This document shows, piece by piece, positions 21,604 through 33,516 of a stretch of 64,000 nt of DNA. The position numbers and the translations under genes are program-made. The notes under the pieces were generated by a model. It did no database searches. It saw only the letters and a program-made list of their open reading frames with translations, and had not been told where the DNA came from. The DNA comes from Nageia nagi (taxonomy: Eukaryota > Pinophyta), in assembly GCA_050084985.1 (NCBI GenBank), contig JBITNC010000002.1, positions 39,494,001 to 39,558,000 on the forward strand. The letters are read 5' to 3'. Positions within the stretch are counted from its first letter, which is position 1, and every line of letters begins with the position of its first letter.

Positions 21604-24092
21604 ATGGCTGACAATGCACAGAAATGGATTAATTTCATAGAACTTGTAATAGTATTATTATTGTGTACGTGTTTGATAGGAAGGGTGTCCTGCAGAGCTC
21701 AATCTCCTCCTTTTCTGGGTCAACTCCATGGGGGAAATAGTTATGGTGGCAGAATGAGACAGAATTCTTATGATTCAGGGAAAACTGTTTTGAAAGAAAG
21801 GCATGCTTTGCTTCAATACGAGAAACGCTATTTTCCCCAGATTTTAGATCACTTCACGTACAGACCCCAAGGTTATAAGGTTTTTCAGCAGAAGTATCTC
21901 ATCAATGACAAGCACTGGGGCGGGGCCAAGAACAGGGCTCCCATCTTTGTTTATGCGGGCAACGAGGGCAAAATCGAATGGTTTGCAGATAACACAGGAT
22001 TCATGTTCGAGATCGCACCCAAGTTTCAAGCTCTTCTAGTGTTCATCGAGGTGAGAAACTTCAGGAAAAAAAAAAATTGATGTTATAATTTTTCACAATT
22101 TTTGTGTCATATCTTGAAAATTCAATGTTTTTAAGATAAGTGGTTATGTTTCTTATGTAGCATCGGTTCTATGGAAGCTCGATGCCCTTTGGAGACAAGA
22201 ATAGCTCCTACAGGAGTGCTGAAACATTGGGATACCTCAACTCTCAACAGGCCTTAGCTGATTACGCAACTTTCATAATAGACTTGAAGAAAAATCTGTC
22301 CTCCCCGGCCTCGCCTGTTATAGTATTTGGTGGCTCCTATGGCGGAAGTGAGTATCTTGTGTTCGTCTAGTTTTGAAGTTTTGAGGATTAAATGACTTGG
22401 TATTGATTTTACTTTGCAATTTAATGGTTGTTGCAGTGTTAGCTGCCTGGTTCCGATTGAAATACCCCATGTAGCCATTGGGGCCGTGGCATCTTCTGCT
22501 CCCATCTTGCATTTTGACAGTATCGTACCGAAAAACATCTTCTTTGACATTGTTTCAAAGGACTTCAAGGTTAGATACAAGTTTACTATTATAGATTTTG
22601 ATTTATATATATATTTGATGGGTAATAATAATGAACATCATGAATTGTGTGACTGCAGCAAACAAGCCTGAGTTGCTTCAATGTTATCAAAGAATCATGG
22701 GATGATCTCCAAGCTCAGTCCACCGAAGAAGGAGGGCTTCAGAAGATCAGCAAAACTTTTAGAACTTGCAAGTAATGATTTCCTTATAAAACAAATAATT
22801 CCCTTTATCGTTGGCCTTAACATACTAAAAATATATATATGCTAAAGGTTGTATGTTGCAGGGATCTCAAGAGTGTAGACCCAGTAAGGAACTGGCTAGA
22901 TGAGGCATTCATTTACACTGCAATGACCAACTACCCAACAGCCACCAACTTCTTGATGCCTCTTCCTGCTTACCCTGTAACAGCGGTATGAAGTTTTGCA
23001 CAAGCATTGTGTGCCTTTCTTCAACATCTTGATTTGTGTACTTCAGGAATCATCTTTATCTCTAATTCATGTATGTTTGTGTCCAGATGTGTGAAGTCAT
23101 TGACAGTTTTCCCCAAGGCACAGATAACTATCTAGAGTATCTGCTGCTGCAAGCATATATTACAATTATTCCAACACCGAGAGATGCTTTGAAATGGAGC
23201 ATGGAAGTGATCCTCATGGTATGGATGGATGGGGATGGCAGGTGAAGCACCAATCAAACCAAAATTCGAATGTTTTTTTCCAGACCATATTTCAAAATTT
23301 GGGTACCCATAATAACTGACCATTTTCATTAATCACAGGCCTGCACAGAAATGGTGATGCTCATGAACAGGTCAGCCAATGGGATGTTCCCACCTTCCAG
23401 CGATGATTATCCTTCCTATGAACAAGATTGTCTAAGGCAGTACGGGGTGAAGCCAAGGCCACACTGGATAACCACAGAGTTTGGTGGACATGTAAGCCTA
23501 TACGGACACTAATTTAAAATAAATCACAATCCAACAGTAGAAGTCAAAATCTGATACATCTACAATGCAGGATATCAGCACTGTGCTCAAACACTTTGGA
23601 AGCAACATAATCTTTTCAAATGGATTGGTCGATCCATGGAGTGGGGGAGGGTAAGCTTAGATAATATCTTCTTTTTAACCAATCTTTTTTATTGGGACCC
23701 AGTAGTTCAACTGCCATTATTTACCATCAACAGAGTTAATCTCTCTGACTTGAGTTATACATTCAATATTCGGAAATGCAGAGTCCTGAAGAATATATCC
23801 AAAAGCCTGGTAGCATTGGTCACCGAAAAAGGTACATGGGGGTTAATGATCTGCAAGTCTTAGAATATAATATTAATTTCCATGTGATGTGCTTGAATTA
23901 GAGCTGTATTCTAATTCTGCATTATTGACAGGTGCCCACCATGTTGATTTTCGGTTTTCAACAAGTGAGGACCCAGACTGGTTGGTTCAACAGAGAACAA
24001 AAGAAGTCCAACTGATCAATGAATGGTTGGGGAATACTATAACGAGTTATCATGATAATGACCCGCCACAAGGTATGGAGTATGGATTATAG
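21604..24092 (+). CDS. Serine carboxypeptidase S28 family (lysosomal Pro-Xaa carboxypeptidase-like), 10 exons, two frameshifts
   Basis: S28 enzymes cleave a C-terminal residue after proline; plant members are secreted or vacuolar. Exons: 21604-22050, 22161-22347, 22437-22569, 22659-22771, 22862-22985, 23087-23241, 23339-23491, 23571-23650, 23782-23831, 23932-24092; all introns GT-AG, 79-131 bp. About 534 residues if the frame is kept, the usual family length. An N-terminal hydrophobic stretch ([13 protein letters not shown]) is a signal peptide. Catalytic Ser is in GGSYGG (about residue 208), Asp in [11 protein letters not shown] (about 459), His in GAHHVDFR (about 484). ATG 21604 has A at -3 and G at +4 and starts just before the signal peptide. 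One base is missing in exon 3 near 22465 (KYP-HVAIG) and one in exon 6 near 23137 (before [10 protein letters not shown]). It is a recent pseudogene or carries sequence errors. Confidence 0.9.
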
Positions 24093-24783
24093 TGTAAGGT
24101 TCAGAAGTGGACATAGATTTAATTATGTGCTATCACATGGTGTCTGTCCTGGTATTGTCTTCTAACGATAACTTCAGAAATACCATCAAGGTGGGAATCA
24201 GCCACTGCCATGAAATGAAACTATGCTATCTCCTTGTATTGTATTTTAGGAATGATTTCATGCAATCAATTTGTAAACAAACCTTGAAAAAGGCTTTTTG
24301 CACCAAATTTTGTACTTGAGTTCTCTAAAAGTCATCTCATGTCAACAGGCCAACCAGCATGTTATGATTTGCTCTTCAAGTATAGGATTTTGCTTTGGTA
24401 CCATACTTCCTAAAAAGTTTTAAATTTTTAAGATTTATTGTTTGAATTCAACCTCTTTTTTTTTGGCATACACATGAGAAGTATTTAAATCGCCAAACTT
24501 GAACTAAGAACCTCCCAATTCAATGGAAATTGGCTGCTACACTCAGTAAAAATATTATACTGGAATAGGACTCTCTTCCGTGCCACTTTCAGACATGTCA
24601 AATCCTGGTGAACATACATATTTTGTCATGATTCTCTACTTCTACTTCTCCTTTTGGTACAGCAGAGCAGAGGTTATTGTTTGACTGATATCCAACAGAT
24701 CAAAATAGTTTTTCCGTGATACCAATCCAGAATTTAGTTCAGATGCATGACATGAATCTTCAAGCAAGCAACTCAATTTCTTT
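24093..24783. other. 3' flank of the S28 gene, no gene seen
   Basis: Probably holds the 3' UTR; no polyadenylation signal could be fixed. The open frame at 24107-24319 has no protein-like features. Confidence 0.5.
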
Positions 24784-25032
24784 CTAAATGCGATAAGTAA
24801 TATAATATTTGAGGTTTCTTGTGGAAGTGAAGTTAGATGGAAGTTGGATCTATCAATATTTATTTATTGTGGTTTATTTGAGTAGTTTTAAAAAATTTAA
24901 ATTATAGTTTATTCTAAATGTGATAAGTAATATAATATTTGAGGTTTCTTGAGTTATGGAAGTTGGATCTATTAATATTTATTTATTGTGGTTTATTTGA
25001 ATAGTTTTAAAAAATTTATATTATAGTTTAAA
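24784..25032 (+). repeat. 130-bp tandem duplication
   Basis: Two units start at 24784 and 24914 (ctaaatg[c/t]gataagtaat) and stay alike to about 25030. Unit 2 lacks a short piece around gtggaagtgaagtta. Confidence 0.9.
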
Positions 25033-25054
25033 GTTAAATTTAAATAATTTTATG

Positions 25055-25230
25055 AATTGATAGATAGGGAAGTTGGAGAGGTGGGTAGTTTAAAGCTTTC
25101 ACGAGGAAGATTCAGGTTTAAAACCTCTTTATCCTTAAAAGTTGAAATATACCTAAAATCTTATCCAATTGATTGTAGATGCTCATGAGGTGGAGATCGG
25201 ATTCGTGGCTCTAATTTTTGAAGAGTATAA
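25055..25230 (+). mobile_element. Possible SINE-like remnant
   Basis: Contains a tRNA-like pair: tgggtagtttaaagctttca near 25081 (box A-like) and GGTTTAAAACCTC near 25116 (box B-like). There is no poly(A) tail, target repeat or second copy in the window, so this is weak. Confidence 0.2.
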
Positions 25231-27684
25231 TTTAATATTTATTTAAAATATTATTTTTTTGAAAGTATTTTTTATTAGAGTTGTAAATATTATATAGTTT
25301 ATAAAAATTAAATTAGAAGAATTTTTTAAAGTAAAATTGAAATTAAAAAAAATCTATTCTATTAAAATTAATTTGATATAGTTGGAAAAAAGGTATCTCA
25401 ACTCCAAAATTTAAATGAAAAAAATATTGAAATTTTTATTTTAATCTTCATAATGAAAATTACTCAATTTAAATATCTTACATGTATTGATAAAGAGAAA
25501 AATATTAATCAAGAAGAACCTTAAGTTCAAATCCTTATAGGCTACTCAACCTTCAACCTTCAATTGACGTTTGCCCTTGCCATTCAATAATTTTTTTATG
25601 AATACTTATCAAAAAAATTTATATCCTAAATACATTAATAATATAATAAAATTATCTTGTATTTATAATATTATAGATGAATATTTTAAAAAATCAATGA
25701 ATTTATAATTTTTTTATTATACTGTAGCATAGGACAGTGGAGAATTAAATGTTGCATGTGTGTCAGTCAACATGTAAACAATATTAAAAAAAAAAGAATT
25801 TAAGAAAAATATAGTAAGCTAAGAAAAAATATATCTACATAACTATATAAATAAATAAATAAAAACCATTCTCCTATAAAATAAAAATAATTCACATAAA
25901 AATAATTTTCATATTAGATAATTAGAATAGGAAATTACAAATAATTAAAATAAAAGATAAATTTGAAAATGATATTTCTTCATGTTTTTTCATATATAAA
26001 AGATTATATCAAAACTAGTTATTATATATATATATATGAGGATAATAAAAAATATCTACCCTCTTGTATGATGATTACAAAAACAAATTAATCGTATACC
26101 TATTCACCTCTTATAGACAAATTAATTATATGATATTTATTGCTTACATGTAGTAAGATTTTTATAATCTTCTATTCGAAAAAGAAAGGCGTGGATTTTT
26201 ATGGGATATGATTTAATTCACCGATGCAACATCGTCTACCCTGACGATTCCAAAACAATGAAACATTACACCTTAAAATTAAAGCTTTAGTTTTTCGATA
26301 AAGCTCTTATATCTCTCTATTCAGTCGCCCACCAATATTTTATTGTCCAGATTTCTTGGAAGGAAACGAGATTTTAAGAAGTTTCAAAATATTTAATTCT
26401 GCACACTAGTCTAGAAGTTTAATATAACAGTCATATTTTAGGTTTTGTTAGAAGAAATCATATAATACATTTGAGCACCATTAAAACATACTGAAATCTT
26501 GGCGTATGAATTGCTCATAGTTGACACATTGTCCCAAATCTGATAAGAGAATCATTTTATAACATTATGCTTATTCAACTCTTTTTAAAATATAGAAGTA
26601 ATTTTCATACAACATTTAGAGACCAAAGACCTAGCAAAATTAAAGTTTTCATGTTACACATGGACTTTCTAATAATAAAAGTAATTCTCTCGCGGTATTT
26701 CATTCTCAATAGAAGTTAATATAATTTACCTTTAGTTTTACCTCCTTAATATAATTATCTTCAAAATTTTTGTTTACATTTTTTTTAGTATTTTATCATT
26801 AAAAAAAATTATTGAGATAAAAAATTATTAATTAATTATCAAATTTAATTTAATTTTTTTACATAAATTCTCAATATCAATCATTTGTCCTTATTTACTT
26901 TTATGTTTCATTTTTAGTCTTAAGTTGTAATCTCTTAGAAATTGCTCTAATGGTCCTATAAACTATTACAACTTTATCCATTTGGTGTCAATTGCAATGG
27001 TATTTTTCATAAATAGTATTACAACCTTATAACTTGTTCTTTCAATTTGCCATCTTGAACTTGAGAAGTTCCATATCATAATAAAGTTAAGATAAAATAA
27101 GAGAATTGAAAGAAATTGCAAACATTCTTACCACTTTCAAAAGTAGTTATTTTGACTTTGTTATTTTGATGAATAACTTGTTATCTTATAAAATCTTGCT
27201 CTATACTCTACCTTTTAATCTTAGCATTCACACATTCACCATCAAAGGGAAGGAAGATACTTATATAGACATGTAAAACTCGTAGACACCTCAAAATCAT
27301 TATTTACCCTCAATCATTTACATTTAGGCATTTTTTGACCAAGTCACTACATCATAACCATTTTAACCTATTAATGTCGAGCTCTAACTGGTATACCAAT
27401 TGACCTAATCAGGGTATTGGTTGACCTAGTTGGTGTATTATTGGCAAGGCAATCGATGTATCGATCAAATTTCATATTTATAAAATCAAATTCAAAATCC
27501 ATTTTCCCTCTCTTGGATTTTTTAATCTCTCTTTCCTCTTAACCATTATGGAGCCTTCTCTCTCATACAACCGAAGCCTTGGGCAACATCCCAAACCCTA
27601 ATCACCCATAGCACTCCATATCACATCTTTTGATCATTCTTGCAGGTATTAAGGAGAATTGAAAGCTATCTTGGAGCCATTTGA
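25231..27684. other. Very AT-rich DNA, no gene seen
   Basis: Long A/T runs and a (TA)9-like run near 26020-26037. A box B-like AAGTTCAAATCCT near 25524 may be another SINE scrap. No coding frame was supported. Confidence 0.5.
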
Positions 27685-27734
27685 GCAACCATACCCTTTT
27701 GACATAGCAGCAACCATACCCTTTTGACATAGCA
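27685..27734 (+). repeat. Perfect 25-bp tandem duplication
   Basis: The 25-base unit beginning gcaaccatacccttttgaca occurs at 27685-27709 and again at 27710-27734 without a mismatch, so it is recent compared with its surroundings. Confidence 0.95.
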
Positions 27735-28330
27735 TTCCTTACATTTATGTGAGCATGTAGCATGATTTTAGGCTAGATTCATGGTAGTCTATTCTTATTT
27801 TATCATTTTTAACATAACATAAGCCTTTCATCTTGCATGGTAGGCATTATTTTTCTTTGTAATACCCATTTGATTGTGGGAAGGGGGTATACATTCTTTC
27901 GAGGATGTTGAACACCTCTATTTGAGCACACTTTAAGGTCTTAAGGGACTAGAGTATTGAGGTTCCCCTCTAACATTATCATTTGCAAGTTTAGATATTA
28001 AATAAGAGCATATCCTTCGATCATTTTATCATAAGATGAACTCTAACAAAAGCATGTTGATGCAACCTTGATCCCCCTCCCTCTTGAAGCTAGGGTGCTT
28101 TGTGGATGCCCATAGATTGGTGATCATGGTGGGACTTCCCTTGGTCCATAAAACACCAACTTAAAAGAGTTTTCTTAACCTTTATCTCTTTTTTTATGTT
28201 TATTTTTTTCTCCTTTCTTTCACTTTTTCATATGATTATGTGCGCTAAAACTTGTGCATTTCAGTAAATCATATTAAGTGTGCTTAGAATCAAATTTTGA
28301 GGATATGGGCTTCCCATTCTTCTTAGATAT

Positions 28331-28460
28331 TAGCCTCCTCATAGAAAATAGATTATCCCTAGTTAGCCTACTCATAGCAGACCATTAGCCATAGCTAGCC
28401 TACTCATAGTAGGCCAATTAGCCCTAGCTACCTACTTGTAGCAAATAGGTTAGATCTAGC
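28331..28460 (+). repeat. Minisatellite, four ~33-bp units
   Basis: Units start at 28331, 28364, 28396 and 28429, each beginning TAGCCT(A/C)CTCATAG or a variant and ending in a (C)CTAG(C/T) motif. The inner units are most alike. Confidence 0.85.
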
Positions 28461-29614
28461 CAACAATATGCCTACTAAATAGCTTTGCAATGATCATCAA
28501 CACTTTAGAACACCAACTTGGCTAGCCAACTTGTATCAGACGAATTCACCTTAATTAGTCAATTATGTGTGTGTCAGTTAGCTCTATTTTAAGGTTTTGA
28601 TCATTTTAGCTATGTTTAACTATTTTTTTATCGCTTGGTTAGTAGTTTCAGCCCTGTAACTAGTTGAAAGGAGTCCATTGTCAATATTTTTAAACATACT
28701 TTGTAATCATATATAATTTTATTTTAGCATTTTTATAAATTATTTTAAGTTGTCTAGGTACCACTATAAACTGGTTCGTTGAACTACTAGTTGGTATTTC
28801 TAATCGATCTATAATGTGGTGGTTAGGATCATAACTTGTACACCATGTATTGAACGATACAAGAAGCATAGAAAAATATCTTCCCAAGCATGTATCCCTC
28901 TTTTGTTATGCTTTAATTTAGGTTTGATTTTTATTTACATCCTAGGGTTTTATTTTACTTTCTTGCATTAGCAAAAGAAAAGAACCATATCATCCTTAGG
29001 AGGGAGTACCTTTTTATTTTCATACACATTGTGTGAAGGGAAATTTTAGTTGCATATTTCATCCGTATAGTTGCATTTTATGTTTACTTTATTGAATTGT
29101 ATTAATCACACATTTGAGCCTAGTTTTTTATCAGGCATGTGGATTTCACTATTATAGTGTCACACACATTAGAGGTGATGACCAAGGTGGGGTTCTTGAC
29201 TTGAGCCTTAAACATTTCACACCCCTAGAGATTAAATTTTCATCCAAAAATACTTGACTAGATCAATCACTAAGCAAAGTAATCGAGAGATCAATTTATC
29301 ATAAAATCAATCATCATTAATTAAAATAATATCTAAATTTAAAAAGAAGCAATTAGATCAAGATAATCACTATTATCATCTTAAATACCAAAAAATATTA
29401 ATCATATAGGATTTCTATCTTATCATATAGGATATTTTTTAATAGACTTTGCATCCTCTAAATCAATATTTAACAAAAATTTAGGTTTGGTGTTTATTTG
29501 CTTATTTTGTTTAGCACCAATGGGATATTGTATATTTAGCAAAAATGTTATTCTTTATATTATTCCTTGGTTGTCAAAATTAATCAATCCTTGGAAATTT
29601 GATAAGGATTTCAT
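28461..29614. other. AT-rich DNA, no gene seen
   Basis: May be the 5' untranslated part of the gypsy element whose gag remnant follows, but no LTR or primer-binding site was found. The minus frame at 28690-28887 has no features. Confidence 0.4.
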
Positions 29615-29728
29615 ATGAACATGGTAGCCACCCTAAGCCTAATTAATTAATCAAGAATAGACTAAGATCAATGAACATGGTAGCCACCCCTAAGCCTAAT
29701 TAATTACATCAAGAATAAGACTAAGATC
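29615..29728 (+). repeat. ~57-bp tandem duplication
   Basis: Units start at 29615 and 29671 (atgaacatggtagccaccc) and differ by two small indels. They lie just before the gag remnant. Confidence 0.9.
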
Positions 29729-29799
29729 AATAACAACAAAAATATCAACCCCTTCCATGTAGACCAACTACACCGTAATCTCATCGTTCATTAACATCA

Positions 29800-31200
29800 T
29801 TTTTCTCATTCTCATGATCACTCTTATCATACTCACCATTATCATCAAACCACTATGCCCCTTGATCATCAATTGGCTAGTGAAATTAAATCCCATGTGA
29901 TATTTCAAAATGTTCCTCAACATATCAAAGATCAATTCATGGATGATCCCATTATTCAAAAGAATTTGGCTATGCTCTTTGAGCAATTTAACCTTCAATA
30001 ACATCAAATGCAAAGTATACCACCATATTAGCAATTCCAAAATATGATTTATCATTATGATCTATCATATGATGATCCAAAATCTTTTTTTGTTAACACA
30101 TCATCAATTTTTGCAACAACGAATTCATATCTCAACCTTTGCAATAAATGGTCTCACAACAATCCCTAACCACATCCTTGCACCAATCATTAATTGTTCC
30201 TACATTTGTATCAAGTGCACAACACAAGTAACCCTAATCATGGATCAACATCTCATCATCATATTCAATAAGTTATACCTCCTAGTCCACCAAAACATCT
30301 TGTTATGTAATCAAATCTTTTGATCACACCAAGCCAACTCACATCATATGGTTTAGGGCTACATCATAATCTCTCTCTCTTGAGAATCCCACATCAAAAT
30401 CAAAATCAACCAACACAAGTATCCAATGTTGGTCATATCAATACTTCCCATCAAGCAAATCAACTAAATCTAAACAAATCCAAGCCATCTTTCAACAAGT
30501 GGGTTCTCAAGGTATCATAAACCAAGATTATTAAAATGTGAATCAAGATCCACCCTTTCAACATATTAATCAACCATCATATCAAAGTAAAGGATACATC
30601 AATCAAATAGATCATCCATAAAATCAAGCATATGTACCACAAAGTCAATTTGCTCCCAATCCAACATGGAATCAACCTTTGGAACAAAGCATGCAACATT
30701 TGGCTATCAACCAACCTATCAAGTACAAAGCATGGAAACCTAACAACCTTCAATAATTCATGATGTTATCTTAAAGAAATTGCAAGATATGAAATCAAGG
30801 ATCAACAATCAAAGCAAAACAAACTAATTTTATCAATCAATTGTCAATGAACCTATCAACCCCATGGTATCAATCAAGCAATTTTCCTACAAGTTTGAAG
30901 TTCCTCAAATATAAAAATTAAAAGTTAAGAAATGTCCAAGAGAGAATTTGAGGCAATTCAAGTATTCATTCTATCTTATAAGCAATGATGATCTTCTCAT
31001 GCTTAGGACATTTCCAATAATATTAGCAGTGCAAGCTTTGGATTTGTACAACAACTTGCCTCAACATAACATCTATTCTTTCAAGCAATTAGCCAATCTA
31101 TTCCTTGACCATTTTTCCATCATCATAAGAAAAAGATCATCTATCACGAACTTAATAAGAATATTATAATATTATGATGAGCCTATCAACGATTATGTGG
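29800..31200 (+). pseudogene. Ty3-gypsy gag remnant
   Basis: Gag coats the element RNA. The clear part is 30948-31169: RQFKYSFYLISNDDLLMLRT, FPIILAVQALDLYNNLPQHN, IYSFKQLANLFLDHFSIIIR. This follows the retrotransposon gag domain pattern '..FP.sL...al.WY..Lp...I.sf..la..F..hF', ending in the usual EPINDYV near 31177. Upstream (29800-30900) is Gln/Asn/His-rich sequence with many stops and an HPxHH-like low-complexity stretch, fitting the variable gag N-terminus. The canonical Trp of 'WY' is Leu here. It may belong with the pol remnant at 43575-48725, but 12 kb containing other insertions separates them. Confidence 0.7.
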
Positions 31201-31208
31201 CAACATGA

Positions 31209-31320
31209 GCAACGACCAACGAAGGTTGTGAAAGTGATATGATGATCGACAGAAGCCCACATGGGCAATGACCAACAAAGGTTGTGAAAGTGATGTGATG
31301 ATCGATAGAAGCTCACATGG
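31209..31320 (+). repeat. 56-bp tandem duplication in gag
   Basis: Units 31209-31264 and 31265-31320 begin gcaa(c/t)gaccaac and end agctcacatgg-like; about six substitutions separate them. Confidence 0.9.
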
Positions 31321-31503
31321 GCAACATGGATTTGATGGTAGCATGATGTAGTTCATGTTATTTGATTAAATAGTTAAACTATGAAATGTGTGTATTCACT
31401 AATAACATTGTGTACACTTGCACATAATAAAATAAAACTAAGTGTATATTTGTGTACTTAGTCAATTAATAAAAAATGATTTAACATTGTGATATTTAAT
31501 ATT

Positions 31504-32256
31504 TTTTTTTTGATATTGGTAAAAATTGTTTATACGGGTTTTGCACAGGATCCCAAAACCTGATTTACAGTTCATCAGACCTTCTACAAGCCTGGAATCT
31601 ATCAAAATTATGCTATGCTGCTCCGGGGGCCCAACAAGATCCCCCGTAGTCTACGTTACTAGTCCCGCCAACCTCTAACTACCCGGGTATATTTATCCCA
31701 ATCCATTTCAAACTCCTTATCCCCACGATCAAAGCAGTCCCACAACAGCTCCATCTCTGTTGCAGAAACCCCTTCCAGGGTGGATGTGGGGATTCCTTCA
31801 GGCACCGTCAGCTGGTTAGAAGCCAACGTGACCTTCCATCTGTCTCCCCCGTATCTCTGTTTACCATACCATCTGAATTCTGTAGCCTTTATTGCCCTGT
31901 AAATGCCTTTGATCTCCTTCCACTTCTTACCTCGTATTCCCAAACAATGTAGTCCTAACGAAATTCTTCTCCAGAAATTGGTTCGAGTCTCTTGTGTCCC
32001 GTCATAGCTTGTTTCTGAGTAATCTCCTTCTAGCCCTTCAGTAATTCAGAAGCAAATAGACCCAGCACTATCTTCTCACGTGCCTTGTTCATCCCGCCTT
32101 CCCACCTGCGTTGGGATGGAGATTTCGCTTGATACTGAGGACCTCCGCGTCGTACAAGCCGTTGAATGCTCCCGTCCTTCCGGGATTTCTCACGCCTATC
32201 CCCTCCCATCTTAGCATCTTTCCCGTGTGGATCCATCATCCCCTCCCCCCCGACCA
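31504..32256 (-). mobile_element. GC-rich 753-bp retroposed element with poly(A) tail and 18-bp target duplication
   Basis: Read on the minus strand, the element runs from a G-rich 5' end (ggtcggggggg) at 32256 to a 3' A tail at 31504-31511. It is flanked by perfect 18-bp repeats ATTGTGATATTTAATATT (31486-31503 and 32257-32274), the mark of LINE-type target-primed insertion. It is much richer in G and C than the rest of the window. It contains coding-like sequence but no reverse transcriptase. The 3' end (ttttaccaatatc then A run) resembles plant LINE 3' ends. It could be an internally deleted LINE or a retrocopied host mRNA. The perfect target repeats indicate that it is young. Confidence 0.85.
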
Positions 32257-32257
32257 A
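31659..32257 (-). pseudogene. Coding-like region of the retroposed element, one frameshift
   Basis: Minus-strand translation begins near 32239 (MMDPHGKDAKMGGDRREKSR; the frame is open from 32257) and runs to FASELLKG at 32030. One frameshift near 32035 moves it to a frame that is open to 31659: TNFWRRISLGLHCLGIRGKK, KGIYRAIKATEFRWYGKQRY, SATEMELLWDCFDRGDKEFE, ending MDWDKYTRVVRGWRD. The joined length is about 190 residues. It is basic at the N-terminus (Lys/Arg/Gly-rich) and acidic at the C-terminus. No known domain is recognised; a LINE ORF1-like RNA-binding protein is one option. The rest of the frame is intact, in contrast to every other element here. Confidence 0.5.
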
Positions 32258-32788
32258 TTGTGATATTTAATATTAATAAATAAATAAATGGATAATTAAT
32301 TACACATAATAAAATAAAACTAAATGTATATTTGTGTACTTAGTCAATTTAATAAAAAATGATTTAACATTGTGATTTTTAATATTAATAAATAAATAAA
32401 TGAATAATTAATTACAAAATTAATTAACTAATGAATGAAGTAAAATTATTTAAATTTAATAAAATAAATTAATAGTTTAACATTTAACATTAATAAATTG
32501 ATAAATAATTACAAAATTAATTAACTAATAAATTAAGTAAGTAAAAATATAAAATATTTGATAAATTAATCAAATAAGTACAAAGAATATTACTAGATAT
32601 TTTGGGTGCATTCCACCTCTTCTTTGCAGAAAAAACACAAGTGATGAATGTGTGACTCTTTTAATAGTTTACACACTATCGTTTTCTGTCTACTATCTTC
32701 CGTTTTAATGGCAACCATGGAGACAGGAAAAAGGAAAATTTGACAATTGGAGTTGGAAAGATCATGTAGTGAAAAAAACAATTCTACA

Positions 32789-33005
32789 CATAACATTTAC
32801 TAATTGCAATGGAAATCACATATTATCAGAAGTAGAAATAGAAATAAATGGTGAAAGAAATTCTCTGCACATTACATTTACTCTTTGCAATCGAAATCAC
32901 ATATTAAGAAAAGTAGAAATATAAATAAATGGTGGAAGAAATCCATTGCACATTACATTTACTCTTTGCAATCGAAATCATATATTAACAGCAATAGATG
33001 GAAAT
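32789..33005 (+). repeat. 81-bp tandem repeat, about 2.7 copies
   Basis: Units start at 32789, 32870 and 32951 (catta/aacatttact...gcaat[c/g]gaaatca). The unit contains agaaat(a)taaataaatggtg and ends with (t)tgca. Confidence 0.9.
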
Positions 33006-33516
33006 AAGACCATCTCCGCCTACTTCATTTTGAAGGCAAAGGTATTACGTTGCTCGTTTTTTCGCAGTCACGTAATGTCATCACTTACCCACCAAAATAA
33101 TATGAACATCATCGCCAAACTTGCCCTTCAAAAGGAAAAAGCTCCTTCAGTTAATTATCTTTGGCATCGATTTAAAATTTGGCCCTATTTTGTTTAATTA
33201 TATGAACTATAAATAACTTCGTTTATATTTAAAAGATATTCTACTTAATCCATAGAAATCATTTATAGGTGTTAATATATATAATTGTTATTATTTATAA
33301 TTATATTTCTTTATAGGTGTTATAATTTAACATTGTTTATATTTAAAAGACGTTCTACTTAATCCATAAAAATTCTTTAAAAAAATCTATTTAATCAAAA
33401 TAAATTGTTATAATTTATAGGTAAAATGAAGTTATTAAATAAAATGAAATAATGAATAGATGAAAATTTATTACAATTAAATGAAATTCAAAATAGAAAT
33501 AAAATAATGACTATTA

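Larger units (their letters stand above)
31421..32416 (+). repeat. AT-rich tandem unit (~130 bp) split by the retroposed element
   Basis: The text acataataaaataaaacta...tttaacattgtgat...taatatt occurs at 31421-31503 and again at about 32308-32390. The tail of unit 1 (aataaataaataaatg) resumes right after the inserted element at 32275. The insertion therefore landed inside a pre-existing tandem repeat. Confidence 0.8.

Noticed and set aside
28331-28460. CRISPR-like array
   Set aside because: Units of ~33 bp follow each other directly without unique spacers; it is a minisatellite in plant DNA.
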